64,000 bases of DNA, taken from Aspidiotus rigidus (taxonomy: Eukaryota; Arthropoda; Insecta; Hemiptera; Diaspididae). Below, piece by piece: positions 1-11,000 of the stretch. The stretch covers positions 5,952,001 through 6,016,000 of the forward strand of contig JAVHKY010000028.1 in assembly GCA_035079385.1 (NCBI GenBank), read 5' to 3'. The notes under the pieces are model-generated. The model saw only the letters and a program-made list of their open reading frames with translations, was not told the origin of the DNA and did no database searches. The translations under genes and the position numbers were made by a program. The number at the start of each line of letters is the position of its first letter. The stretch's first letter is position 1.

Positions 1-1380
1 AAGGAAATATATTCCGACCTAAGAATAGTTCTTAGACATTGCCAAGAGGCAAAAGTGTCTTCACTATTTTTCCATACCTTTTTATTTTGAGAAGCCCTTG
101 TCCAGACTTCGTCATTCATTTGTAATTTTATGCTATTTTCTGGTTGCGAAACCGCTTTATTCAATTCTGGTTTTGGGACCGTAGTCGTTACCGCCCTTCT
201 GGTTCTTTCTTAGGGTAGCTAATTAAGTTTTGCTAACATTCGTTCTATATAAACAGGCGTCTTCCTTTTCTCTTGACAATTGCGATTCCAGATTGTGTGC
301 AAATGGAGGAATATAATTTTTTATTCGATTGCAAATCAATCATTTTCAAAGAAGACTAAGTCGTCCTATTTTAATGCATTTCTTCATGCACACTTTGTAA
401 GATCCTACTCTTTTTGAAGAATTAAAAGATCGTCTGTTTTGTGTACGTATCTTGAATATATTCGTATTGTGAAAATACTCTGCTATAATTATGCGTCAAT
501 GTAGTTTTTTTTTTTTCTTTCGTTTTGTATCCCCTGCTGTCCTTAAGAATGATTTGATAACTTCTTTTCGCATCTCTTTTTTGTGCCGACATCCGGTACG
601 GTCTCTTTATTCTCGAATGAAACGTTTTCCGCGATGAATGAGCTACGGGGGCTACAACTTACCCTAGTCGTGTGTGTCCTAATCCTCTTTAATCGTCCTT
701 GGTGGCATTCTATTTTACAGTCATTCAATCGCTTCCGTATTTTATTTATTCATTTTTTTCTAATTTGCGAATTAATTCTGAATGTGGAAAGCTTGAAAGA
801 TGTACGTAGGTGATGTGGTACTAAAATATTGTAGTTTTATTATTCTTTTTTAGGAATTTCGGTGATAATGTCTTGGTACAATTATTCGATCGAATATTCT
901 GTTTTTGTCTACTAGAAATCTACAACCTGGTCTCTGAATCGGTCCTCAAATCGCTAGACCCTATTGTAAGCTGTTGCCCTAGATTAGCTCTCGGTGTGTT
1001 CTATGCCTGCCCTGCATCGAGCTTGTGTGCGGATTTCTTTTTATCCCATTGAAGACTAGTGCTAATTTGCTCTGTATTTCAATACCCCAACTGCCTATCT
1101 ATAACTCTATTTTCCTCACAAAATTGAACCATCAACAAATGTCTTCTCAACCGAACAGATCCGCCTTAATTTGAACAATCACTTAATATATCCTTTTCAG
1201 CGAATTCATTGTAATCAATCCACTAGCTCTTGTCCCCTGGACTCTTTCTGAACTCCTCATATTATTAGATGAAGCAATTCTGAGTATATCGAAAGCATGG
1301 AAAATTTTCAATTTCGAGTATCTTGCACGTCCCATTTCTGTCGTACATGTCTTAAAGAAAATACCCCTCAATATCTTTTG
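1..1380. other. unassigned non-coding sequence
   Basis: No reading frame here has recognisable motifs. The stretch is T-rich with short homopolymer runs. I see no terminal repeats or RNA gene, and it reads like intronic or intergenic DNA. Confidence 0.5.
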
Positions 1381-1465
1381 AACAGGGAACCTGTTTTATC
1401 GGGCGGGGGGGGGGGTCGGAACTGGCAAAGCTCACAGCTCGAAAATTTTCCAAGTCCCCGTAATG
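1381..1465 (+). repeat. fragment of the background repeat family
   Basis: It carries the phrases 'gggaacctgttttatcggg', a long G run and 'cgaaaattttccaagtccc'. These recur at 22970, 23690, 51025 and 57400, so this is one truncated copy of a dispersed family. Confidence 0.6.
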
Positions 1466-1659
1466 TATGAAGAAATATTGAAATAAAAATTGTAGATATC
1501 AAATTTCTATGGAAAAATCAAAATATTCGGCCATAATTTAAATTATAATAAATATGCATGAGTTAATAAATATATCAACTGAACATGAAAAATAATTTAT
1601 TGAAACAAAAAATCCAATGAAAATTTGAATAAATATTGTTAATATAATTAAGGTTGAAG

Positions 1660-2090
1660 GCAGGGCCTGTGACGTCCCAGTTTGATCACGTATTAGGTCA
1701 GCCTTGCAGGGTGTCCACTTGTCTAGAAAATCTGGAAGTCAGGAAAAAGTCAGGGAATTTTGGGAATTTTACCCAAAGTCAGGGAATTTTTTGACGTACG
1801 TCAAAAAAAGTTCAAGCCAAGAGGTTTTTCCTCTCTTTTCCTCCCTCTCTCTCTCTCTCTCTGTCTCTCTCTTTTTTTTTTTTGCTTTTCAGTGGAGATT
1901 ATGGTCTGGAAAAACCTGAAAAAGTCAGGGAATTTCATTTCAAAGAAAAAGTGGACACCCTGCCTCGTGATGTCACAATCTGATAACCCCACGACCTATA
2001 CATATTTCAGATCCCACATGCCTCATATAACACTACAGGTTCCCCGCCATCCCTTGTTTAACTCCGTTAAGGAACCCGTGTTTTTTAGTT
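1660..2090. repeat. background repeat copy interrupted by a MITE
   Basis: The left part ('gacgtcccagtttgatcacg', 'taggtcagccttg') and the right part ('gtgatgtcacaatctgat', 'cagatcccacatgcctcat', 'aactccgttaaggaa') match the family seen at 23120-23330 and 25560-25670. The inverted-repeat element at 1707-1962 splits them. Confidence 0.6.
1707..1962. mobile_element. MITE with CAGGGTGTCCAC termini
   Basis: The 256-bp element has 14-bp terminal inverted repeats, CAGGGTGTCCACTT at the left and its complement at the right. It interrupts a background repeat whose uninterrupted form reads 'cagccttgtgacgtcac'. The flanks are 'ccttg' on the left and 'cctcg' on the right, which implies a 5-bp target duplication with one later substitution. 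The interior has a CT microsatellite (1845-1872) and three 'gtcagggaatttt' phrases. There is no coding capacity and the superfamily is not clear to me. Confidence 0.7.
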
Positions 2091-2187
2091 GAATGTCGAG
2101 CATATTTATTGAGTGGGAACTCATTGAATCAATACGTTCTTGAATTCTATTTTTGTGGTTGTACAATGTACATATTTAAAGGGATAG

Positions 2188-2380
2188 TGGACTCAAAAGA
2201 AATAGCGAAATACAAAAACCACATGAAACTCAACAACATCGAGGGAATACGAAGTCGACCTCGGAGGAAGACTTACGTCCTTCCGCCTGTCCGCTGGGGA
2301 ACCTGAGTTCTTTGCTGTATAGGGAGAAACAAACTCAACACATGTGGTTTTTGTATTGCTTCGCTACTTTCTTTTGAGTA
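2188..2380. mobile_element. fold-back MITE-like element
   Basis: Arms of about 55 bp face each other: 'actcaaaagaaa', 'tagcgaa', 'atacaaaaaccacatg' on the left and their complement at 2325-2380. They enclose about 80 bp. It has no coding capacity, and I could not define a target duplication. Confidence 0.6.
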
Positions 2381-2892
2381 CATGACCGTTCTAAAGTAAG
2401 GACGGGGAACTAATTTAGAGTAGACTAGGAAGCTGCGACACGACAGTTCATTCATAAAGGATATCATAAAATACAACGACTCACTATTTCAAAAGCCAAC
2501 TAACTCCCAGCTCTTATCAGTATTGTGTAGATTTAGGTATGTAAAATGGAAGTTCAAGTTCGGAATTTTAATGACATTTTTGACAGTTCTTTCACCATTG
2601 ATCGTCGAGCTTATTGCTCGAGGTAGGTATAAGTAATATCATCAACACTTTTCTTTCACCATTTTCTAGCTGATTACAATCATTGCGTTTAGTTCGCTGC
2701 AAACGGATTTGCTGTCTGAATAAAAATTTTACATTTTGAATAATGGACTTAAAATTGAAATTCACAGTTCTGAAATCGATGATTTACATGTTAATTGTGG
2801 CTCAGGTCTAGGCTTCGTGGGTTCGTACCATTTTTTCGTAGAATAATCACGTACCGTCTTGCCTATCTTGTAAACCTTATACCCAACCGAAA

Positions 2893-2978
2893 GAGTGGAT
2901 AAAAAGGCTTTATTACCACAAATATTCGTATAAAATTGCGACGTTTCGCTCCCGTGGTAATGAAGCCTTTTTACTCAC
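2893..2978. repeat. inverted repeat, possible PLE terminal remnant
   Basis: A 25-27 bp stem, 'gagtggataaaaaggcttta' continuing to ccac, pairs with 2954-2978. Read on the minus strand, the loop contains 'gagcgaaacgtcgc', which resembles the 3' half of a hammerhead ribozyme (GAAACGUC). The CUGANGA half is not intact, so ribozyme ancestry is only a suggestion. Confidence 0.35.
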
Positions 2979-3182
2979 TTTTCAATTGAGTAAATGTTAC
3001 CACGTATAAAATGAATTTTTCTTATATACCCGACGTACAACCAAGAACTCAGCTTATGAGGAAAAGATCCTGTCTTCTGCTCGAGTTCTTTTGGTTAAAC
3101 GTCGAGTACAAATCTTGCGACATAGGCGAGACGGCAGGTGATATATATTTATTCGTATTCATCTGAAAGGTTTCTGATTGTC

Positions 3183-3480
3183 TATACCAGTATGAAAGTT
3201 GTTAGGACCAGAAGACTGTTGGTAGGTACCGCCATTGTGGATATCATAGTAAATTTCCCAGTTCTGCAAGGTTCCTTATCGTCCATACCGGTACCAAAGT
3301 TGTCAGGACCAAAAATATTCGGGAGGTACCATTTTGGTTATCGATATACTTTGTTTCCGTTCTGAAAAGTTTCTTAGTATCCATACCGGTACTAAAGTAG
3401 TTTGGATCCAAGAACTGTTGTAACTGCAAGGTACCGCCATTGTGGATATCAAAGTTCGATTTAAGCAACGGAAAAGGTGT
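3183..3480. repeat. three tandem copies of a ~100-bp unit
   Basis: The phrase 'cataccggtaccaaag' or a variant starts at 3183, 3284 and 3382, giving periods of 101 and 98 bp. Each unit also carries 'ggtaccgccattgtggatat' or a diverged form. The reading frames across it are by-products of the repetition. Confidence 0.65.
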
Positions 3481-3991
3481 AGTTATTGATTGTAAATTCT
3501 GTCTTGACCACAGCTTCTGCTTGGAGATGTGTTGATTCCGAATCAAAGCATCTCTGACTTTTATCTTGCCATATATTGACGTTCATTGTCCATAATTCTT
3601 CAGTACTGGTTGTCATCCCTGTCGTATTCAACGCTGGTTAAGCATTAGCGCGGTAAAAATAAATAAAAGATGATCATTAACAGTACCACAAAGAAAACTT
3701 TCAACTCTTTTTCAAATCATTCTTCAACTTGACTCAGTATACGGAATAAGGTGAAAACACGCACGGAACAATAGAATCTATTCACATGATTCGGTATATT
3801 ATTGGGAATGTCAGTAATAAGAAGAATCTGTGTTGTTGATTTTACATTTCAAGAATTTCAATTTCAGTAGTTTTTGTTTGGATAAGGCTGGTAATCAGAT
3901 GATTATCTTCTGAGTACTTGATTAAAATTTACTGATATATGTACCGTGGGCTTTATTACGCAGTACACATCTATTTGAAAGTACTTTACTG

Positions 3992-4015
3992 CTCTCTCTC
4001 TCTCTCTCTCTCTCT
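3992..4015. repeat. (CT)n microsatellite
   Basis: This is an uninterrupted CT dinucleotide run of about 24 bp. A similar run occurs at 1845-1872. Confidence 0.9.
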
Positions 4016-4059
4016 TCATAATTTCTTTTTAGGGTCGGCGCGCGTTCGCTAACCGACTA

Positions 4060-4454
4060 CAGTAGAACCCCGCTATAACGTATCTCAAGGGACCGGGCAA
4101 ATCGCAAAACTACGTTACAACCAAATTGCGGAAAAAAAAAAAAAAAAAAAAAAACGAGAAATGTATTTAAAGTACAATGTAGGCTAGGTTAACAGAACTG
4201 AAGTTACACGCGAAACCTATACAAACTTCAATCCTATTGTGGAGATTTTTATCTTCTTCGCAAGTCTGACTTGAAAAAACGTGCATTTTTCGACTGATTT
4301 TAGCATGAATTTTACGTGACGCCCGGGTTTTGACTACGTTATTTCAGAGTTTTTTTTACATTAGTTTAAATGCAAGTGCCAAGTGACCGGGCACTTGAAT
4401 ACGTTATGACCGGGATTACGTTATGTCCGAGTACGTTACAGCGGGGTTCTACTG
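4060..4454. mobile_element. pogo/Tigger-like MITE (Tc1-mariner superfamily)
   Basis: The termini CAGTAGAACCCCGCTATAACG (left) and the complement of CAGTAGAACCCCGCTGTAACG (right) form an inverted repeat with one mismatch. The dinucleotide TA flanks both ends (4058-4059 and 4455-4456), as expected of Tc1/mariner-type insertion. The 395-bp interior is rich in 'acgttatg' and 'tacgtta' phrases, contains a ~22-bp A run and has no transposase frame. The CAGTNGAACC terminus is characteristic of pogo/Tigger elements (family knowledge). Confidence 0.85.
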
Positions 4455-4637
4455 TATATCAAAATCACTCTTTAAGGTCATCCCATAATGAACGAAAAGG
4501 TGCTCTTGCTACTCGCGATGAAAGTCTGTTTTTTGTGGCGAATCTCCTCATCAAGTCACATCATATCATTAGACGAGCGAGATCCTTTAACCGAAACGAA
4601 AATTCATGCTTCACGCACTTCCCTTCCCCTCCCCTCC

Positions 4638-5338
4638 GGGATTAGGGTGTTTCACCGAAAGATTTTTCACTTAAAAAAATTCACCGATTAAAATTCACCT
4701 ACAGATAATTCACCTGATAGAAGTAGGGGTTCACCACACAGTAAGTTCACCGACAAAATTCGATTATATTATTTTTATTAAAGAAATTAATTAGTAAGTT
4801 TAATTCAAGTTTAATAATAATGAAAAATTAATTTAATAATTTTATTTAATAAAATTAAATTTTATATCATTTTTTATATTTTAAATTATCATTCATTTTT
4901 ATATTTTAATTAAATCAATCTTGAAAAAATAAATAAATAAGATAAAATAATTTGAATTAATATAATTCTTAAATAATAATTTTTATTGAAATAAAAATTA
5001 TTTAAATAAATAAATTGATTTAATAAATTAAAAATTATAATTATAAATGATGAAATATAATTCATCAATTTAATTTAATTGATTTAATTTATAAATATTA
5101 ATAATTAAATTACATTAAATTTTCTTTATTAAATTAATATTTATTTAAATAATTTTATAAATAAAATTTGGTATATTAAAGCATCAAATAAAAGTCGAAG
5201 AGCTGATTGGAAAAGGTGAATTTTGTCGTCGGTGTCGGTGAACTCAAAAAAGGAAGATGAACTTTCCTGTCGGTGATGTGTACATTCCTTCAAAAAGACT
5301 TATTAGGTGAAAAATCTTTCGGTGAACTGGTCGGATCC
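4638..5338. mobile_element. AT-rich element with 'tcaccgaaagatttttcac' termini
   Basis: A 19-bp inverted repeat lies at 4652-4670 and 5307-5325. Inside it are several 'ttcacc' phrases and a very AT-rich core (about 4755-5185) with no coding capacity. The right side carries 'gtcgtcggtgtcggtgaact'. The same termini and core occur in the palindrome at 60031-61198, so this is a family. The repeated 'ttcacc/ggtgaa' phrases near both ends could be binding sites for a mobilising enzyme; this is inference. Confidence 0.65.
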
Positions 5339-5339
5339 C

Positions 5340-6865
5340 CTCCCCTCCTTATACTAATAGACATTTTCCTGTCAAAAAGTAGTCTATCTTTTCGTAGTCC
5401 GTGTGTTTCTCAGCCTTTTATGTACAAACTCTCGTTGATCTCTTTGATAATTCTTTGTTCCATATTACGACGCATAAATTCACCATAAGTTACTGAGTTA
5501 CTGGAATCGTATTTTAAAATAAATAATAATCCATCATGTTTGTGAATTGTGTGGAGTCAAAGTGAATAAGTGAACCACAACTTCTCGCGCCCTTAATAAA
5601 TTACAGACTACGGACCATAATTTTCGAATGATTCAAGGTTGCATCCTTATCATGATGTAAGTGTAGATTAAGATTGCTGAGCGAGTGGCCCGTATTGAAG
5701 TTTTTATAATTCCTTTCAGATTGTGAATCGTGTCATGGGTAAAATTTTATTTCTCATTACGACTGATTATTATAGTTTTCTCGCGAACTCGGTCTCGTGC
5801 GTGTGTACGCAACATCCTTGAAGATATTTGTTTCCGGCCTTGCTTGAAAAAATTTTCTAGAAAGCATTCGCTCGAGAGAAAGGTCGACCATCGCGTTCGT
5901 GAACGTTGAATTCCTCCATTCTATATCGCTACAATACTGTACATTGTTAGAAACGTTCCATGAGAGTAAATCATTCTTCGGTGATTTTTTTTTTTCTTAA
6001 AATCTAGGTAAGGCACCGTTAGAATATGTAGGACGTATTCCTATTTATGGATGTTAGGGTATACTTACGCTACTCTATATTTGTCGAATGCTTTTTGTAT
6101 AGCTCGTCAACCTGTTTTTCAAAATTTTAAACGTTCCATTGGTTCGATCAAAGTTATACTAAGCGATATCTTGTTCGCTCGCTCGCTAATAATGTTTATG
6201 TATTTTTTCGAATTAAAGTCCGTCGGTTGTAATATACTGATAGGTGATTTGAATTACAGTCTTCCTTTTGTGGAGATATATATACTTGACTAAAGCTGCT
6301 CACGATTGAAAAATATCCTATACGAACGAGTGTTCTGTCGTTATGGAGTTATTGTAATCGATGCACTTCGTATCGTGAAAGAAGAATATTTTGAAAACTA
6401 GTAGCTTATCTCTATTTGGGTAGGTAGCCGATGCGAGGTGGACGCTTGGATGAAAGTAAATGTTTCCTTCCTTCTCCAGGAGACTGGTGTTGACGGTTAA
6501 TGAGCGTGTGTGATGGTCCATAAGATCGAGATTAAGACTAGAAATAAAAGGAATTGATTAATTGAGGGGAGCGTCAATGACCACCCTCGCTCAACTCAAG
6601 TCTGCGTGGAGTCCTAGAGATCGAAGTGTCCGAAAACTTTGAGAATTCAAAGATGGCCTGTATCAGGATATTATCGTCCGCCAAAGTTCTTTCCTCAGAA
6701 AAATTTGTAGCTAGATATCAACCTATTCTATGTGAAAACTTGGTTTCTTAGGAAACTTTTTCTTCTACTTTGTTGTGCCTACAGTAACGTAGAGTGAAAA
6801 ATTAAAAAAAAAAAAGGGGCTTTTCAATGAACGCTGCAATGGCCTCATGGCGTGTTGACCTCCTA
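5340..6865. other. unassigned sequence
   Basis: There is no convincing gene. I see short reading frames without motifs, a T run near 5988 and no terminal repeats. Confidence 0.5.
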
Positions 6866-6869
6866 TTTC

Positions 6870-7250
6870 CGCCCTCAATAAACATCGAGTGACCTCACCC
6901 TGCTCCAGTGTCTCCTATTCAACTCTAAAATAGTCTTACGTGAAGAAATTAGGGGAAATTTTTGGGCAATCACGTTCAACGGGTATCGAAATGAATTTTC
7001 AAAACTCACGGCTTCTTTAACGGAGTTGAACAAGGGGTGGCAGGGAACCTGTTTCATGGGCCATTTCCGATAGAAAGGGGACTTGGAAAATCGACCTCCG
7101 AGCAATATTATGGTAGGAAGGGGATTTGAAAAAACTCGCGGGTTCTTTCTTTGACGGAGTTGAACGTGGGGTGGCAGGAAACCTGTTTTATGGAGCAGAT
7201 GGGATCTGAAGAATGACGTCATCAAACTGTGACAAGCCCCGCCTCCCAAG
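6870..7250 (+). repeat. background repeat, two partial copies
   Basis: 'taacggagttgaac' followed by 'ggggtggcaggaaacctgtt' or a close variant appears at 7019 and again near 7155. It continues into 'tgggatctgaagaatgacg' and 'gacaagccccgcctcccaag', matching 23490-23590. Confidence 0.65.
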
Positions 7251-7252
7251 CA

Positions 7253-7813
7253 CAGTGCTGCCAGATGATATTTTCTGAAATCCGTACCCGAAATTTTTCG
7301 TGAGACCTAAAAACGGATTTCTACGGATTTTTTTTTTCAAAAACGGATTTTCACGGATTCATCGATAACGATCAGGAGAAAGGTATCTCTCATACATGTA
7401 CTACAGCAACCTTTCTCCTGTCACATGAAAAACTGTGGAATTATCGTTTTTAATGTCCGTTCTGACCGGCTGCAGGTCTGTGGAGATACATAGGATACTG
7501 ATAGTAGCTCGACTACGGACTGCCGAGCTCTGAGTTCCAACAATATTAGGACTAACGACACCTCCGAAGCTGTCGTCACTCGTCACCACTTGGGCGCCTG
7601 TACAAACTTACATTGAGGACAGGAAAATGTTTTTCATAATTTTGGAGGTACCCTCATTCTCAAAAAAAATTCGAGCCATTGAAACACGCAATTATCCGTA
7701 TTTGGCCTGAAAAATCCGCATTTTAAGCAAAATCCGTAGGAAAATGCCTATTATTTTTTGGAAGACAGATTATCCGTATTTCTACGGATAAATCCGTACA
7801 TCTGGCACCACTG
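7253..7813. mobile_element. MITE with CAGTG[C/G]TGCCAGATG termini
   Basis: The left end CAGTGCTGCCAGATG and the right end CATCTGGCACCACTG are inverted repeats with one mismatch. The interior is full of 'acggattt/aaatccgt' phrases in both orientations. It sits in a background repeat whose normal text is 'cccaagctatatat'. The flanks 'caagc' (7247-7251) and 'caagc' (7814-7818) suggest a short target duplication, with one extra base before the left terminus. The superfamily is uncertain (hAT-like or other) and there is no coding capacity. Confidence 0.65.
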
Positions 7814-8035
7814 CAAGCTATATATAATAGGAGGAAAACTTGAAAAAAACTGATCTATGACTTCATCAAATTGTAACGTCACGGGTCTCGCCCTCCCCCA
7901 GCTATATATGATAGGAGGGGGGGCTTGAAAAAATTTCTACTTCCAAGCTATATATAATACGACCTTGAGGTTGCTGGCGGTTTTTTTTTTTCGGAAAACT
8001 TCCCGATAAAACAGGTTTCCTGTTAACCCCTCCTC
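7814..8035. repeat. background repeat continuation
   Basis: This resumes the interrupted 'caagctatatataatagga' text. It has two further 'agctatatatgataggaggg' type phrases and ends with 'cccgataaaacaggtttcctg'. Confidence 0.6.
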
Positions 8036-8039
8036 TCTA

Positions 8040-11000
8040 ATAATCCTGATACTGTATCCCTTCGCTTCCGTTAGGATAAACCATGACGTCACTAACCGTC
8101 ACCTCAAGCCGCAAGTTCAATCCATCTCCTCTCATCGTTGGTGTCTATCAGTGGTTTAGTATAAGCTTTTATACTGCTGTATGTTAGGCTTATATTAGGC
8201 CTGGTACTATGAAGCTAATAGTGGGCCTAGTATAGTTCAATATGCTGGGTAACACAGTGGAGGCTAAGGTGCAGTACCCCAATTGTGATATCTGGAAGAA
8301 TGACGTCCTTAGCCGTGACCCGGAGACCTAGTATAAGGGAGACTGGAGCAATATTACTGTTAGGCCTAGACTGTTGGGAGACTTACGAACGGAGTCGGTG
8401 ACCCCGAGAAGAGGTGAGGAAGAGAGAGATCCTAAGTTAAAGGCAGGGTATGACGTCACTAATGTTGATGCACGGTCGTCCCCCCCCGCCCCGGTGTAGT
8501 AGATAGCCTAACTTTGAAGCTTACGGCGCCTTTATTAATACAAGAATGGGAGAAAAGGAACGGAGCGAGTACGCCCCTTTGTGAGCAAGATCGCTCAAAA
8601 TGGGCGAAGCGAGTGAGTCCCCCTGAGCTAAATACTCATAGCTCACGTTAAAGTACACCACGCGTATATTGATCCAAGAACGGGGCCTACCTTCTGTGAC
8701 AAAAATTCACAAGCTAGGCGAGGCCTTGATACATAAATGAGGTCACTTACTAGTAGACATGAAACATGATCTTTATTTCTTTGGTTTTGCCAGAAAATTT
8801 CTCATTTTTTCACAACTTATTCTGCGTAAGATTTGAATCTCTTATTAAGTCAATAGGGTGATTTCTGTTTCGGAGCCTTTGCTGTTGAATCCCTGCCTCT
8901 TCCTATTTCCATTCATACTGCTAAACTCTTGGTCTTCCATTGTGCTCTTTTGTACCCTATTAGGTCCTGTGTTCTCACCTGCGGTTTCAGCAATCTTATG
9001 AGACACTGCTCTATCACTTTATAGATCAGAATTTCCCTTCAAAACTTGTTCGAAAAGTCGTCAAAGCATATCTTTTGGGAAAAGTGAAAGTCCAGCTGAT
9101 CCGACCGTGCAATCATCGTAGAAGACGTCGGAGAATCGAATCGACTGTTGTCGTGAGAAAAGAAGCAAGTTGAATGCTTAATTGTGAATGCCCCAAATCT
9201 CATCACAATCATTACTAGGCCCTATGTGGGAAGTCAAGTACAAGATCATAGCCTATATAGCGAGAAGATGTCAACAAAGGTGTCTTAAAATGACCAACGA
9301 GTCGAATAATTCAACTCTTTCTGGGGTAAATTGATCTTTTTGCTCTAGGAGTAAGAAGTGCCTAATCTCCTGAATGTCTGGTCATTGTCTTTTTCTGCAA
9401 CACAGACTGCCGCATATACAAGCTCTTAACAGGCTGATCAGGAGTTTGATTTGATCCTCTTTGGGTTATTCGGGTTTTTACTCGTGGATTGATGTTTCTC
9501 TTTGTTCTTCAACTTTCCCTAGCTTGTACGCCTGGAGGAGTTTTCACTGCCTCTTTTCGTGGTTGCTTCCGATCAGAACGAGCGCTTGGCAAATTCAATT
9601 CTGTGAAGGTGATATGCCCTTCTCAGTGCAAGATAAGGAGATCCTCTCATTTGACCTTACTGAATCCTATTTTCAAGTCTCGTGCTTGAAGTTTCTCTTG
9701 TACTTTATAGAGCTTATTATTCCTTTTCCATTTTCGTTCTATTATCGTTTCGTCGGAAACTTCTTGAAAGTTTGACGATAGGGAATCTTTCGTCATTGTA
9801 TTTTAGACTTTTTGTGTACTACCGACAGTTTCGTTCACGTTCGAAATCGCTCCAACTTTGGTTTTTGAAATCCTTCTGCCAAATTGCTCGAAGTTCTCAA
9901 TTTCTCTTTTTAATCAGTTCCTTTTTTCTCTCCTGTTTCTGTCTGCCGTATTTGACTTCAGTCTCCGTTACTTTCTGTGGAGTTCATGATTCAAATCTTT
10001 AGTGTTTACTTATACATCTTTCTTCCCATTCGTCGCTTTAATAAACTTTTCGTCTAATGGGTTTGATATATGACCCATGTTTCTTCATACGAGGTCAAAT
10101 CTTCGGTTAAGCAACTATACTGGAAATGATCTGGAAGTTTTTTCGATGGTGAAATTGGCTTCGAGCCAAAGATATGAAATAAAAAAATACACTGCGTCCG
10201 CGGATCAATTAATTCTAGCATCTTTCTCGAAGTCATTCGTCACACGTCAGTGAAGATGTTCATCCATTACTCGTCATTTTCAACGTTCAAAAAGTATGTT
10301 ATAAAATTTTGGTTTTTTTTCAAGCGAACTAAGGTGTCGAAAAGAGCAGTAGTAAGACAAATCCAATTGTGCATTGTTCTTTTTGCTGCTAATCGCTCTT
10401 TTTGCTGTGATGAAATTCCATCGACTGTGTTTATCGTCTTTTTTGCCAACCCAGTATTAATTATAAGATCGGAGAAATACTCGTAGAAATCGCCTATCAA
10501 TTGAAAGCGAGAGCGCAGCAGTCGTACGCAAATTGTTACATAAAATATTGATTAGTCATCGGTCCAAGGATGAATGAATTTATTTCCATATGTGGAAGTT
10601 TCCAGCGCGATCTGGATGACGATGCGGTCAAATGTCGATGATTTTTGCACGTCTTCGAATTCCGACGCCCGCGCCCATCCGCGTGGCTCTGCGAATATTG
10701 ACGTACATTTTAAACAGAGAGGCGAAGTTACGCACCGGCCAAATGCGAGCAAACCGGATTTAAGATAGGAGAATAAAGAAAAAAAAATGAAAGTGACACG
10801 GCAAACAAACTGTAATCCTTAAGCCGGGTGAAAGTAGGTGACGTCAATGCACACGCGACGGTCTTCGTTCGCAATGTTGAATGGACCATTTGCAAATCTT
10901 CTGTATCCGTTTGAAACCGGCGAACTTAACGAGTCTTCTTGTTATAAAACTTTTATTATACTCATCCATTTTCGAAAGAGAAGTTTGATCTTGTTTCAGT

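Noticed and set aside
7251..7257. CACAGTG, identical to the RSS/Transib heptamer, at the start of the 7253-7813 MITE
   Set aside because: The right end reads CACTGCAAG, not CACTGTG, so the heptamer is not mirrored and Transib membership is unsupported.
9461..10002. Three overlapping hydrophobic frames that could be membrane proteins
   Set aside because: They lie in T-rich DNA, which yields Phe/Leu/Ser-rich frames by composition; there is no motif or exon boundary.
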